Source: Clostridia bacterium (GTDB lineage Bacteria > Bacillota > Clostridia > Christensenellales > Aristaeellaceae). From it: DNA of 33,076 bases. The position numbers and the translations under genes are program-made. Under the pieces are notes generated by a model. The model did not search any database, was not told the DNA's origin, and was given only the letters and a program-made list of their open reading frames with translations. The stretch is from contig JAEDIV010000006.1 of assembly GCA_016296675.1 (NCBI GenBank), positions 1 through 33,076 of the forward strand, in the 5' to 3' direction. Positions 1 to 7,814 of the stretch are shown here, one piece after another. Numbering within the stretch: position 1 is the stretch's first letter; each line of letters opens with the position of its first letter.

Positions 1-1877
1 CCGCAGATTTCCATGGAGTATTCGCCCATGGTGTAGACCTTGACGCGCTCGCCGTACTTGCTCTCGAAAAGACCGATGGCGCCCTTGGCCTTGGCTTCGG
101 GCACGGTCATTTCTTCGCAAACGACTTCGGCTGCGCCCTTGATGTACTCGTTGACCAGGCGCTCTACTTCCTTGATCTCATCGGGAGTCATTTTTCTCGA
201 GAAGGAGAAGTCGAAGCGGAGGCGCTCGGCGGTGATGTTACTGCCCTTCTGCGCGACTTCGTCGCCCAGTACGCGGCGAAGGGCTGCGTGCAGGAGGTGT
301 GTCGCGGTGTGGAGCTTCGCGGTTTCTTCGGTGTTGTCGGCAAGGCCGCCCTTGAATCTCTGCTCAGCGCCTGCATGGCTGGTTTCCTGATGCTGCTTAA
401 ATCTCTCCTGGAAGCCCTTTTCGTCTACCGCGAGGCCCTTTTCGGCGGCGAGTTCGGTTGTGATTTCGATCGGGAATCCATAGGTGTCATAGAGCTTGAA
501 GGCGCTTCTGCCGTCGATCACGTTGAGGTTTTGGAGGAACGCTTCGGTTTCCTTAAGGAGGGCGTCTTTGTCGCTCTTGTCTTTAAGGAGTGCGATCAGA
601 TTCTGATACTCGGGGCGCGGAGGAAGCTGCTTGGCAGCGGCGTCGGCCTGAGAAGCAAAATCAGAGCCTTCCTTGATGGCGTCGGCAACGGGCTTAACGG
701 CGTTCGTCATGCGGCCGATATTGAAAAGCAGCTTGTCGAATTCCTTCATGCCCTGCTTCAGGGTCTTCTGGAAGCGCTCTTCTTCGAGGAGCAGCTGACT
801 GGTGATGAACTCTTCGTTTCTCTTAAGCTCGGGATATACGTCCTTATACTGGTTGACGACTACCTTTGCGATTTCGGCGGTCATGCCTTCGGGCATTTCA
901 AGCTTCATGCCGTGGCGGACACTTCTTCTGATCAGGCGGCGGAGAACGTAGCCCTGATCAACATTGGAGGGGGTCACGCCGCGGTCGTCGCCGATGATGA
1001 TGGTGGCGGTACGCATATGGTCGGCGATGATGCGGAAGGAGCGGGTGTATTCGTCGTCAGAAGTATAGGTTTTCCCCGAAAGCTCTTCGATCTTCTTGAT
1101 GATGTCGGAGAAAAGGTCGGTCTCGTATACGGTCTTTGCGCCCAGGAGCACGCCGATGGTGCGCTCAAGGCCCATGCCGGTATCGACGTTCTTCTGCTCA
1201 AGCGGCGGGAAAGTGCCGTCAGCCTGCTTATTGTACTGCATGAAAACGTCGTTCCAGATTTCAAGATAGCGTCCGCAGCCGCAGGCGGGGGAGCAGTCGG
1301 GTCCGCAGGGCGGCTGATCCTTGATGACGAACATCTCGGTGTCGGGTCCGCAGGGGCCGGTGGTGCCGGCGGGGCCCCACCAGTTGTGCTTGGCGTTCAG
1401 ATAGAAAATATGATCGTCCTTCACGCCGCACTCTTTCCAGTAACCGGCGGCTTCTTCGTCGCGAGGGGCCTTTTCGTCGCCTGCAAATACGGAGAAGGCC
1501 AGCTTTTCGGGATCAAGACCGAGCCATTCGGGGCTGGTTAAAAACTCCCAGGACCAATGGATAGCTTCCTTTTTGAAATATGCGCCCAGAGACCAGTTGC
1601 CCAGCATCTCAAAGAAGGTGCAGTGGCTGGCGTCGCCGACTTCGTCGATGTCGCCGGTGCGGATGCACTTCTGAACGTCGGTCAAGCGGTTGCCCATGGG
1701 ATGCTTCGCGCCCAGAAGATAGGGAACGAGGGGATGCATGCCGGCGGTGGTGAAAAGAACGGTGGGGTCGTTCTCGGGAATAACGGACGCGCTGGGAATG
1801 ACGGCGTGTCCCTTGCTCTCGAAGAATTTCAGATACATGCGGCGAAGGTCGGCCGCGCACTTGATGTTCTGATTCAT
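1..1877 (-). CDS. alaS: Alanine--tRNA ligase, N-terminal 625 codons (runs off the window start)
   Basis: Class II alanyl-tRNA synthetase, which charges tRNA-Ala with alanine in the cytosol. The reverse-strand frame is open from an ATG at 1877 to the window edge. The N-terminus reads MNQNIKCAADLRRMYLKFF, followed by the AlaRS motifs TTAGMHPLVPYLLG, WGPAGTTGPCGPDTEMF and DTGMGLERT of the aminoacylation domain. Near the window edge comes the editing-domain zinc signature HTATHLLHAALRR (HxxxH), followed by RLRFDFS. The remaining editing domain and the C-terminal C-Ala domain lie outside the window. The start is set by an AAGGAAG ribosome binding site just upstream and by the alignment of the N-terminus. 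It is a single gene behind a T-box leader, so it should be induced when uncharged tRNA-Ala builds up. Long plus-strand ORFs over this gene are antisense shadows. Confidence 0.97.
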   Translation of the reverse strand, partial: MNQNIKCAADLRRMYLKFFESKGHAVIPSASVIPENDPTVLFTTAGMHPLVPYLLGAKHPMGNRLTDVQKCIRTGDIDEVGDASHCTFFEMLGNWSLGAYFKKEAIHWSWEFLTSPEWLGLDPEKLAFSVFAGDEKAPRDEEAAGYWKECGVKDDHIFYLNAKHNWWGPAGTTGPCGPDTEMFVIKDQPPCGPDCSPACGCGRYLEIWNDVFMQYNKQADGTFPPLEQKNVDTGMGLERTIGVLLGAKTVYETDLFSDIIKKIEELSGKTYTSDDEYTRSFRIIADHMRTATIIIGDDRGVTPSNVDQGYVLRRLIRRSVRHGMKLEMPEGMTAEIAKVVVNQYKDVYPELKRNEEFITSQLLLEEERFQKTLKQGMKEFDKLLFNIGRMTNAVKPVADAIKEGSDFASQADAAAKQLPPRPEYQNLIALLKDKSDKDALLKETEAFLQNLNVIDGRSAFKLYDTYGFPIEITTELAAEKGLAVDEKGFQERFKQHQETSHAGAEQRFKGGLADNTEETAKLHTATHLLHAALRRVLGDEVAQKGSNITAERLRFDFSFSRKMTPDEIKEVERLVNEYIKGAAEVVCEEMTVPEAKAKGAIGLFESKYGERVKVYTMGEYSMEIC

Positions 1878-2143
1878 GGCGGGGTTTCTTCCTTTCTTCC
1901 TGAAAAAATGTATGCGCCAATTCATCCCCAAGGACGAAATGGCGCTCTTTCGCGGTACCACCTTGTTTGACCGCGGTTGAATGCGATCCTCTTTAATGCG
2001 TATAACGGCGCAGCCCGCCGCTCCATTTCCTGAGCGGAGCGCGTTCGGCGGCAGAAAACAGCGTATAGGGCGCGCCGGCTCGCATCAACCGCCGGCTCTC
2101 TGAAGCAGCCCCAGGCGCACAAAACCGAGCGCATGGCTTTTCG
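1878..2143 (-). ncRNA. T-box riboswitch leader of alaS
   Basis: The alaS leader carries the conserved T-box GGTGGTACCGCG (minus strand, 1962-1951), which binds the NCCA end of uncharged tRNA in the antiterminator. It is followed by an intrinsic terminator. Upstream, the Stem I apical signature is visible: AGAGAGCC, then a GGTTGATGCGAGCC-like loop. A likely specifier is GCT (Ala) at 2062-2060, in TATACGCTG on the 3' side of Stem I. The leader length of about 265 nt from the predicted transcription start fits the class. The T-box motif and terminator are seen directly. The specifier is inferred from position and from the gene it controls. Confidence 0.92.
1903..1945 (-). terminator. T-box-controlled intrinsic terminator before alaS
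   Basis: On the minus strand, arms GCGCCATTTCGTCC and GGATGAATTGGCGC pair around a short loop. A run of six T follows at 1908-1903, giving a Rho-independent terminator. The competing antiterminator would use the T-box at 1951-1962 just upstream. Confidence 0.85.
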
Positions 2144-2149
2144 GATATC

Positions 2150-2178
2150 ATTATAGTGGAGATTCAGGCAGGTGTCAA
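2150..2178 (-). promoter_or_regulatory. Sigma-A promoter of alaS
   Basis: On the minus strand, consensus TTGACA (2178-2173) and consensus TATAAT (2155-2150) are separated by exactly 17 bases. The transcription start is expected near 2143. The promoter lies back to back with the plus-strand promoter at 2203-2231; their -35 boxes are about 25 bases apart. Confidence 0.9.
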
Positions 2179-2202
2179 ATTAAATTTGGGTGCGGGAATT
2201 TC

Positions 2203-2231
2203 TTGAAGTGGACGGGGCGGGGTGGTATAAT
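2203..2231 (+). promoter_or_regulatory. Sigma-A promoter of the PHP/GH172 pair
   Basis: TTGAAG (2203-2208), a 17-base spacer, then TATAAT (2226-2231). Transcription would start near 2238 and run about 290 bases before the PHP gene, through the palindromic repeat at 2255-2486. No closer promoter is obvious. Confidence 0.65.
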
Positions 2232-2254
2232 ATAGAGGAACGAAAACGCGGATC

Positions 2255-2486
2255 AAAAGGCTTCCCCTTGAGGGGAAGCGGTCAGTCAGCGGCGGGAGGC
2301 GAAACGCCTGCCCTACGGGACGCAAAGCAGCGATAATGAAAAAAAACGCGCAATGCCACCGTAGGGGACGGGTTTCCCGTCCCGCGCACAGCTTGTGAAT
2401 CTGATCTCGTTTTTCGTTTCATAACGAACACCACCTCATCCGTCCGGGCTTTGCCAGGCTACCTTCCCCTCAAGGGGAAGGCTTTT
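2255..2486. repeat. MITE/REP-like palindromic element in the leader of the PHP gene
   Basis: The two ends are inverted copies of each other, and each is itself a palindrome. The left end is AAAAGG plus CTTCCCCTTGAGGGGAAG (2255-2278). The right end is CCTTCCCCTCAAGGGGAAGG plus CTTTT (2462-2486). Between them are further hairpins, such as AGGCGAAACGCCT near 2297-2310 and the 24-base unit at 2361-2384. No coding sequence is seen inside. From memory, end sequences of this type are dispersed in many gut Clostridia genomes; this was not checked. The mobile origin is inferred from the structure. Confidence 0.65.
2361..2384 (+). repeat. Short palindromic repeat unit, copy 1
   Basis: The unit starts GTAGG and ends in a hairpin GGGACGGG-TTT-CCCGTCCC. 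Near-identical copies occur at 5534-5557 (opposite strand) and 5583-5607 (same strand), so it is a dispersed intergenic repeat. Confidence 0.75.
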
Positions 2487-2526
2487 GGGAAAGTCGATAT
2501 TACGGCAATAAAGGGAGGAAAACACC

Positions 2527-3447
2527 ATGATCATCCGTCAGGCAGCATTCACCGGCGAAAACAAAAAGCTTTTAAAGGGCGGACTTCACTGCCACACCAC
2601 CCGCTCCGACAGCAACACCACGCCCGAGGAGACCATAAGGCAGCACGCCGAAAACGGCTATGATTTCCTCGCGCTTACCGACCACAGATACTATAATTTC
2701 AAAAATTATGCGCCCGAAACCGGCGTTCTGATCATGCCCGGCATGGAGATGGACGGAAACATCACGTCGAATGACGGCATGTGCCTGCACGTGGTCGCCA
2801 TCGGTCAGGAAGAAGAGAAAAACGGCTATAAGCAGGACGAGCGGTTTTCTTCCCATCCGGTAGCGCATCAGGAAGAGTTTCAGTGTGTAGTCGACGACAT
2901 GATCGAAAAAGGCAATCTCGCCATCTACTGCCATCCCGAATGGAGCTGCACGCCCGCAAGGAGCTTTGATAAAATCAAGGGCTTTACCGCCTTTGAAATC
3001 TGGAACAGCGGATGCGTGATTGAAAACAACGAAGACACCGACAACGGCTATGTGTGGAACGAGCTTCTGCGCGGCGGCCAGAAGATTTTCGCTGTCGCCA
3101 CGGACGACGGACACTGCGCTGAGCACCACTGCAAGGGCTGGGTTCGCGTGAACGCCGAAAAGAACGTGGCTTCCATCTTCAAGGCGCTGAAGGAAGGCGC
3201 GTTCTATGCCTCCACCGGCCCCGAAATCTACGATTTCTATATGGAAGACGATGTAGCGCACATCAAGTGCTCGCCCTGCGCCTACATTAAATTCCACACT
3301 GGAAGCTATCCCACCCGTTTCTTCTCTGATCCGGAAGGCAATCTCACCGAAATGTCTTTCAAGATTGCGGATCACGCGGAATTTGTTCGCGTGACGATCA
3401 TGGATAAAGAGGGCAGAAAGGCCTGGACCAATCCTCTCTTCCGCTGA
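2527..3447 (+). CDS. PHP-domain metallohydrolase (CehA/McbA-like)
   Basis: A 306-residue protein of the PHP metal-dependent phosphoesterase superfamily. Visible metal-site motifs are GLHCHTTRSD (HxH, about residues 19-28), ALTDH (about 52-56), MPGMEMD, LHVVAIG, and YCHPEW in the second half. A C-terminal beta-rich segment follows. Length and layout resemble CehA/McbA-family hydrolases, whose substrates vary, so the substrate here is unknown. There is no signal peptide. The start is supported by GGAGG eight bases upstream. The gene sits 13 bases before the GH172 gene, probably in one transcript. That suggests, as inference, a role in handling a sugar phosphate or ester released by its partner. 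Confidence 0.85.
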   Translation: MIIRQAAFTGENKKLLKGGLHCHTTRSDSNTTPEETIRQHAENGYDFLALTDHRYYNFKNYAPETGVLIMPGMEMDGNITSNDGMCLHVVAIGQEEEKNGYKQDERFSSHPVAHQEEFQCVVDDMIEKGNLAIYCHPEWSCTPARSFDKIKGFTAFEIWNSGCVIENNEDTDNGYVWNELLRGGQKIFAVATDDGHCAEHHCKGWVRVNAEKNVASIFKALKEGAFYASTGPEIYDFYMEDDVAHIKCSPCAYIKFHTGSYPTRFFSDPEGNLTEMSFKIADHAEFVRVTIMDKEGRKAWTNPLFR

Positions 3448-3460
3448 AAGGAGAAGCTGC

Positions 3461-4525
3461 ATGGATATGCGAAATCTGTCTAAAATCACAAATGCCATGA
3501 CGCGCTCGGTTTCGCCCGAAAACATCACGGGCGAGAAGGGCATGGGCGGAAGAACGCCGATAGAGGAGGGCTCCGCCCGCCACGCCGCGCGCGATTTGGG
3601 CACGGGCTGGAAGGTCAATCCCTATTTCCGCGTTGCTGCCGGAGAAACGATTACGCTGGCCGATGTGACGGGCGAAGGCGCGATCAACCACATCTGGATG
3701 ACTCCGACCGGCTCCTGGCGCATGCAGATTTTGAGGTTTTACTGGGACGGCGAAACCGAGCCTGCAATCGAGTGCCCGATGGGCGACTTTTTTGCAAGCC
3801 CGTGGGGCAGATACAAGCAGATTTCTTCCCTTGCCGTGTGCGTAAACCCCGGCTGCGCGTTCAACAGCTATTTTCGTATGCCGTTTCGAAAGGGCTTTCG
3901 CGTAACGCTTGAAAATCTGACGGATGAAACCGTCAACATCTATTACCAGATTACTTATTCCCTTGAGCAAATTGCCCCTGACGAGGGATATTTCCACGCG
4001 CAGTTCAGGCGCGTAAATCCCCTTCCCTATAAGGATGTCTACACCATTTTGGACGGTATTGAGGGAAAGGGCCAGTACGTCGGAACATCCATGGGCTGGG
4101 GTGTAAACAACGACGGCTGGTGGGGCGAGGGCGAAATCAAGTTCTATATGGACGGAGACACCGACTATCCCACCATCTGCGGAACGGGCACGGAGGACTA
4201 CTTCTGCGGCTCCTACAATTTCGAAAATCCCTATACCCACGACTGTTATGAGCAGTTTACGACGCCTTATTGCGGCATGAACGTTCATGAGCCCGATCGC
4301 CTCTACAGAAGCCGCGCGCGTTTTTCCCTCTATCGCTGGCACGTGACCGATCCCATCCGATTTGAAAAGGATCTTGCGGTCACCATCCAGGCCCTCGGCT
4401 GGCGAAGCGGCGGACGGTATCTCCCCCTTCAGGACGATATTTCCTCCGTGGCTTATTTCTATCTGGATAAGCCCGTCTGCAAACGTCCGTTTTTTCCCGA
4501 TCGGGATGGGCTTGAGATTATCTGA
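3461..4525 (+). CDS. GH172 (DUF2961) family glycoside hydrolase
   Basis: A 354-residue protein matching DUF2961, now glycoside hydrolase family 172. Known members act on alpha-D-fructofuranosides (difructose dianhydride I) or D-arabinofuranosides. Family features seen are an N-terminal EGSARHAARDLGTGWKVNP region, the GAINHIWMT strand, GDFFA, and the acidic pair GEGEIKFYMDGD and CGTGTEDYF. The glutamates of that pair are about 20 residues apart, as expected for nucleophile and acid/base. There is no signal peptide, so the enzyme is probably cytoplasmic. The start has GGAG upstream. It ends with TGA, which confirms TGA as a stop codon here. Family is firm; substrate is not. Confidence 0.88.
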   Translation: MDMRNLSKITNAMTRSVSPENITGEKGMGGRTPIEEGSARHAARDLGTGWKVNPYFRVAAGETITLADVTGEGAINHIWMTPTGSWRMQILRFYWDGETEPAIECPMGDFFASPWGRYKQISSLAVCVNPGCAFNSYFRMPFRKGFRVTLENLTDETVNIYYQITYSLEQIAPDEGYFHAQFRRVNPLPYKDVYTILDGIEGKGQYVGTSMGWGVNNDGWWGEGEIKFYMDGDTDYPTICGTGTEDYFCGSYNFENPYTHDCYEQFTTPYCGMNVHEPDRLYRSRARFSLYRWHVTDPIRFEKDLAVTIQALGWRSGGRYLPLQDDISSVAYFYLDKPVCKRPFFPDRDGLEII

Positions 4526-4561
4526 TCAGAACAGTACATCAGAATATTACCTCCCGATTGA

Positions 4562-4590
4562 TGGACAAATACGCGTTTTTCATGTATAAT
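4562..4590 (+). promoter_or_regulatory. Sigma-A promoter of nagB
   Basis: TGGACA (4562-4567), a 17-base spacer, TATAAT (4585-4590). A start near 4597 gives a leader of about 60 bases before nagB. It lies just after the GH172 stop, so nagB is probably a separate transcription unit. Confidence 0.7.
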
Positions 4591-4657
4591 TGGATTGAAG
4601 AGGAAGGGGCATCAAAAATCCTTCCGAAGTATCAAGAACTATGGGGGTTAGATAAGC

Positions 4658-5443
4658 ATGAAACTGATTATCAAAAACGACTACAATGAAATGTGCGCAT
4701 GGGCTGCTCAGCATATCGCCGACGCGATCAACAACCATAAAGCTGACCGTCCCTTCATTCTGGGTCTGCCCACCGGTTCCTCCCCTCTGGGTGTCTACAA
4801 GCGCCTGATCGAGAAGAACAAGGCCGGAGAAGTTTCCTTCAAGAACGTTGTCACCTTCAACATGGACGAGTACGTTGGCCTGCCCCGCGAGCATGACCAG
4901 AGCTACTGGTACTTCATGCATGACAACTTCTTCAATCATATCGACATTCCCGCGGAGAACATCAACATCTTAAACGGCATGGCGGAAGACCTCGAAGCCG
5001 AGTGCCAGAGATACGAAGACAAGATCGCTTCCTACGGCGGAATCGACCTGTTCCTGGGCGGCTCCGGCGTTGACGGCCACATCGCCTTCAACGAGCCCTT
5101 CACCTCCCTCACTTCCCGTACCGGCATCCGCGCCCTGACCGAGGACACGCTCATCGTCAACTCCCGCTTCTTCGACAACGACCCCAACAAGGTTCCGAAG
5201 ACTGCTCTGTCTGTTGGCGTAGGCACTGTCTGCGATTCCAAACAGGTTCTCCTTCTCATCAGCGGCCACAACAAGGCCCGTGCCCTGCGTCACTGCGTAG
5301 AAGGCGGCGTAGACCACGCCTGGACCATCTCCGCGCTGCAGATGCATAAAGACGGAATCGTCGCCTGCGACGAGGCTGCCTGCGGCGAACTGAAGGTTGA
5401 CACCTACAAGTACTTCAAGGAAATCTATAAGAACGAGAAGTAA
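4658..5443 (+). CDS. nagB: Glucosamine-6-phosphate deaminase
   Basis: Converts glucosamine-6-phosphate to fructose-6-phosphate and ammonia, linking amino-sugar catabolism to glycolysis in the cytosol. The 261 residues match NagB along their whole length: the phosphate-binding GLPTGSSPLGVYKRL loop, FNMDEYVGLP with the catalytic aspartate, the GGSGVDGHIAFNEP active-site segment (canonical NagB has GGIGxDGHIAFNEP), and VGVGTV. The start is supported by a GGGGG-rich site upstream. No nagA or amino-sugar transporter is next to it in this window. The stop is followed by a repeat-rich spacer rather than a clean terminator. Confidence 0.96.
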   Translation: MKLIIKNDYNEMCAWAAQHIADAINNHKADRPFILGLPTGSSPLGVYKRLIEKNKAGEVSFKNVVTFNMDEYVGLPREHDQSYWYFMHDNFFNHIDIPAENINILNGMAEDLEAECQRYEDKIASYGGIDLFLGGSGVDGHIAFNEPFTSLTSRTGIRALTEDTLIVNSRFFDNDPNKVPKTALSVGVGTVCDSKQVLLLISGHNKARALRHCVEGGVDHAWTISALQMHKDGIVACDEAACGELKVDTYKYFKEIYKNEK

Positions 5444-5533
5444 TTTCTGATCGTTAAAGCAAAAACACGGCGCTGTCTCAAAATACATTCAAACTCCGTT
5501 AATCGTGTATCTCCATGAAATGATCAAAGATTA

Positions 5534-5607
5534 CGGGACGGGAAACCCGTCCCCTACATAACGAAGAAGCTGTTTTCTTCCTGTAGGGGGGCGGGTTTCC
5601 CGTCCCG
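5534..5607. repeat. Inverted pair of the 24-base repeat unit, forming a long hairpin
   Basis: Copy 2 (5534-5557, minus orientation) and copy 3 (5583-5607, plus orientation) face each other across about 25 bases. The spacer itself contains GAAGAA/TTCTTC. The whole stretch can fold into a stem of about 24 base pairs. A T-rich run (GCTTTTTTGAGGTTTT) follows near 5615-5630, so it could end the nagB transcript. It shares its unit with 2361-2384. Copy 3 differs slightly (GGGGGGCGGG in place of GGGGACGGG). Confidence 0.75.
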
Positions 5608-5679
5608 CTGTGTTGCTTTTTTGAGGTTTTATTCTTAATGAGACAGACCCGTGTTCTTCTGTGGAATTGTTTGAATCAT

Positions 5680-5754
5680 CCAAGGGCAGGGGCTTGCTCC
5701 CGCCGTTTTGCATAGTAGGAGAGCGTGTAGACGGGAGTAAGCCTCCGCCCTTGG
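5680..5754. repeat. Second inverted-repeat hairpin element
   Basis: The left arm, CCAAGGGCAGGGGCTTGCTC running into CCG (5680-5703), is an imperfect inverted copy of the right arm at 5731-5754. The loop is about 26 bases. Its sequence is unrelated to the 24-base unit next to it. No coding potential is seen. It is probably another dispersed palindrome, and the spacer 5444-5802 holds no gene. Confidence 0.65.
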
Positions 5755-5802
5755 AGAAATACGATTTTTTTGTTGCGCATGCAACTTATTGCTTCGGGGG
5801 AA

Positions 5803-5831
5803 TTGTGTTTTTTGTGTCTTTCCGCTATAAT
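5803..5831 (+). promoter_or_regulatory. Sigma-A promoter of the ZIP transporter gene
   Basis: TTGTGT (5803-5808), a 17-base spacer, TATAAT (5826-5831). About 20 bases upstream of the -35 lies the gapped palindrome GTTGC-GCAT-GCAAC (5771-5784). It could be an operator for a metal-responsive repressor, but it matches no site that I recognise. Confidence 0.7.
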
Positions 5832-5907
5832 GATACCGGGCGGAACCGGGAAAAACCATTCCGCATATGAATAAGAGAAACCTTGGATTCAAACGGAGGA
5901 AAAATAT

Positions 5908-6690
5908 ATGAATTCGTCGTTTTTGAGAGAGCTTTTATTGCCGTTTGCGGGAACATCCCTGGGAGCGGCCTGCGTATTTTTTATAAAGGGAAAGATGCCG
6001 CGGCCTGTACAGAGATTCTTAATGGGGTTTGCTGCGGGCGTGATGGTTGCGGCCAGCGTATGGAGCCTGCTCATTCCGTCCATTGAAGCCAGCGAACACA
6101 TGGAAAAGTTTGCTTTTGTGCCTGCGGTAGCCGGCATTTTCCTGGGCATTGCGTTTTTGATGCTGCTGGATAAATTGATTCCGCACCTTCACATGAATTC
6201 CGAAGAAGCGGAGGGCCCGAAATCCACGCTTCGAAAGTCCACCATGATGGCTTTGGCTGTCGCGCTTCACAATCTTCCTGAGGGCGTGGCTGTCGGCGTT
6301 ATGCTTGCGGGCATTGCGGCAGGCGGCGAACTCATTGCCCCGGCTGCCGCGTTTGCGCTGTCTCTGGGTATCGCGATTCAGAACTTCCCCGAAGGCGCGA
6401 TCGTCTCAATGCCGCTTGCAAGCGAAGGCGTGTCCCGGAAAAAGGCGTTTTTCCTGGGCGTCGCCTCCGGCGCAGTAGAACCCGTCGCCGCGCTTTTGAC
6501 CCTTCTGATCGCGGGCGCGGCTGCAAGCGCGCTTCCGTATCTTTTAAGCTTTGCCGCAGGCGCAATGCTGTATGTGGTCGTGGAAGAGTTGATTCCCGAA
6601 ATGAGCGAAGGCGAACACAGCCACGCCGGAACCGTTGCTTTTGCCGTCGGCTTTGCGCTGATGATTGTGCTTGAAGTTGTGCTTGGATAA
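5908..6690 (+). CDS. ZIP family metal transporter, GufA-like
   Basis: A 260-residue inner-membrane transporter for a divalent metal (zinc, iron or manganese), bringing metal into the cytoplasm. About eight hydrophobic segments are visible. TM4 carries ALHNLPEGVAVG and TM5 carries AIQNFPEGAIVS, the paired metal-site motifs of the GufA branch of ZIP. SGAVEP follows in TM6. The loop after TM3 holds HLHMNSEEAEG, a short His/acid stretch typical of ZIP variable loops. The start is supported by GGAGG upstream. The gene has its own promoter and a terminator shared with the convergent acyltransferase gene, so it is monocistronic. Metal specificity cannot be read from the sequence. Confidence 0.92.
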   Translation: MNSSFLRELLLPFAGTSLGAACVFFIKGKMPRPVQRFLMGFAAGVMVAASVWSLLIPSIEASEHMEKFAFVPAVAGIFLGIAFLMLLDKLIPHLHMNSEEAEGPKSTLRKSTMMALAVALHNLPEGVAVGVMLAGIAAGGELIAPAAAFALSLGIAIQNFPEGAIVSMPLASEGVSRKKAFFLGVASGAVEPVAALLTLLIAGAAASALPYLLSFAAGAMLYVVVEELIPEMSEGEHSHAGTVAFAVGFALMIVLEVVLG

Positions 6691-6695
6691 AAATC

Positions 6696-6734
6696 AAATC
6701 CCCCGTTTTGCGTAAACAGCAAAGCGGGGATTTT
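6696..6734. terminator. Bidirectional intrinsic terminator between the ZIP and acyltransferase genes
   Basis: A hairpin with arms AAATCCCCCGTTTTGC (6696-6711) and GCAAAGCGGGGATTTT (6719-6734), with one mismatch and a 7-base loop. A/T runs lie on both flanks, so it can serve the plus-strand ZIP gene and the minus-strand gene ending at 6738. Confidence 0.8.
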
Positions 6735-6737
6735 GCT

Positions 6738-7778
6738 TTATTCGGGGATTTTCGTCTTATTAAATTCCTGGATAAGCACACCGCACAGCCATCTGGTCAA
6801 TACGCTCAGGACGATGGACGTAATTCCGCCCACGAGGCTGATCTTTAAAAGATTGTCCGTTACGGTTGAATAAACAGGCATTTCCAGCATCGCGTTTCGG
6901 ACATGAATGAAAATGATATAGAATTCCAGCGATATGCCGCCGAAAAACGCGCATATTTTATAAAATGCCCGGCCGAGTCCGCACTTTAAAAGGAAGCGCG
7001 CGATATAAGCAAAAAGCGGAATCAGCGAGAAGGAAAGAGAAGTGTAGGCGACGGTTCGCAGGCAGTAGGAGATGCCTATGGGGAAATAGACCGCCGACTT
7101 TAGCAGCATGATTGCGATAAAGCAGGCGAAACCGGCGGGAATGATCCACAGCGGGATTTTTTTGTTTTCGACAAACGCCGGTGTGAGCGCTACGCCCAGC
7201 ATGAACACCGGAATGCGGGCAAAGCCTTGTCCGATGGGCTGAATCACATTTTCGAACAAGCCGCAAAGAACAAAGACGACGGGCCATGCAAGCACGCACA
7301 GAAGGAAATAGGTCTTTTTATGATGCTCCAGCATCCAGTGGAACAAGGGATAAATCACGTACATCAAAAGGATAAAGCCCGCAAACCACGGCGCAGGCAT
7401 GCCGAACCAATAGGGGAACACCGCAAGGACACCGGCTGCTGTCCATACCGTACAGCCTTTAAAGATGCAAACGACCAGAGAAATCAGGGATGCCGGGAGC
7501 CATACGCGAAGCGCGCGGTGTATATAGAACTTTCGAAGGCCGTGCTTCCTCAGGGAAAGATACAGGCCGTAGCCGGTCAGAAGCATGAACATTTCAACGC
7601 CGCATGCCCCGTAAAACTGTATGTAGTATACAAGCGTCCACCCGCCGACCTTGGGCATTTTAAAGGGAAGATGCAAAAAGAAAACCCAGAGCGCAGCAAG
7701 GCCATACAAAAGCGTTCTGTGAAGGCTGATATCCATGAAGGTCAGGGGAGAGGATTTTCGTAGGCTGTTTTTCTGCAT
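6738..7778 (-). CDS. Membrane acyltransferase 3 family protein
   Basis: A polytopic protein of the acyltransferase-3 (OafA/WecH-like) family, which moves acyl groups, often acetyl, onto sugars of the cell surface. From the chosen start it has 346 residues and about ten hydrophobic segments. The first carries the family's conserved histidine region (DISLHRTLLYG...FFLH), followed by GVEMFMLLTGYGLYLSLRK and a HRALRVWLP-like motif. I chose ATG 7778 (MQKNSLRKS), with AAGGAAGAG nine bases upstream. The longest open frame begins at 7844, inside the promoter, and cannot be translated from that transcript. An ATG at 7799 is the other option. The gene is monocistronic. The acceptor is unknown. Confidence 0.85.
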   Translation of the reverse strand: MQKNSLRKSSPLTFMDISLHRTLLYGLAALWVFFLHLPFKMPKVGGWTLVYYIQFYGACGVEMFMLLTGYGLYLSLRKHGLRKFYIHRALRVWLPASLISLVVCIFKGCTVWTAAGVLAVFPYWFGMPAPWFAGFILLMYVIYPLFHWMLEHHKKTYFLLCVLAWPVVFVLCGLFENVIQPIGQGFARIPVFMLGVALTPAFVENKKIPLWIIPAGFACFIAIMLLKSAVYFPIGISYCLRTVAYTSLSFSLIPLFAYIARFLLKCGLGRAFYKICAFFGGISLEFYIIFIHVRNAMLEMPVYSTVTDNLLKISLVGGITSIVLSVLTRWLCGVLIQEFNKTKIPE

Positions 7779-7814
7779 GCAGATTTTCTCTTCCTTCATT
7801 TGTATTCGGCTTTC

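Noticed and set aside
288..1541. Long plus-strand ORF of 417 codons
   Set aside because: It lies antisense to alaS, whose motifs are clear on the minus strand. Its translation shows no domain.
5534..5754. CRISPR-like array
   Set aside because: The repeats are inverted, only two to three copies exist, and there are no regular spacers.
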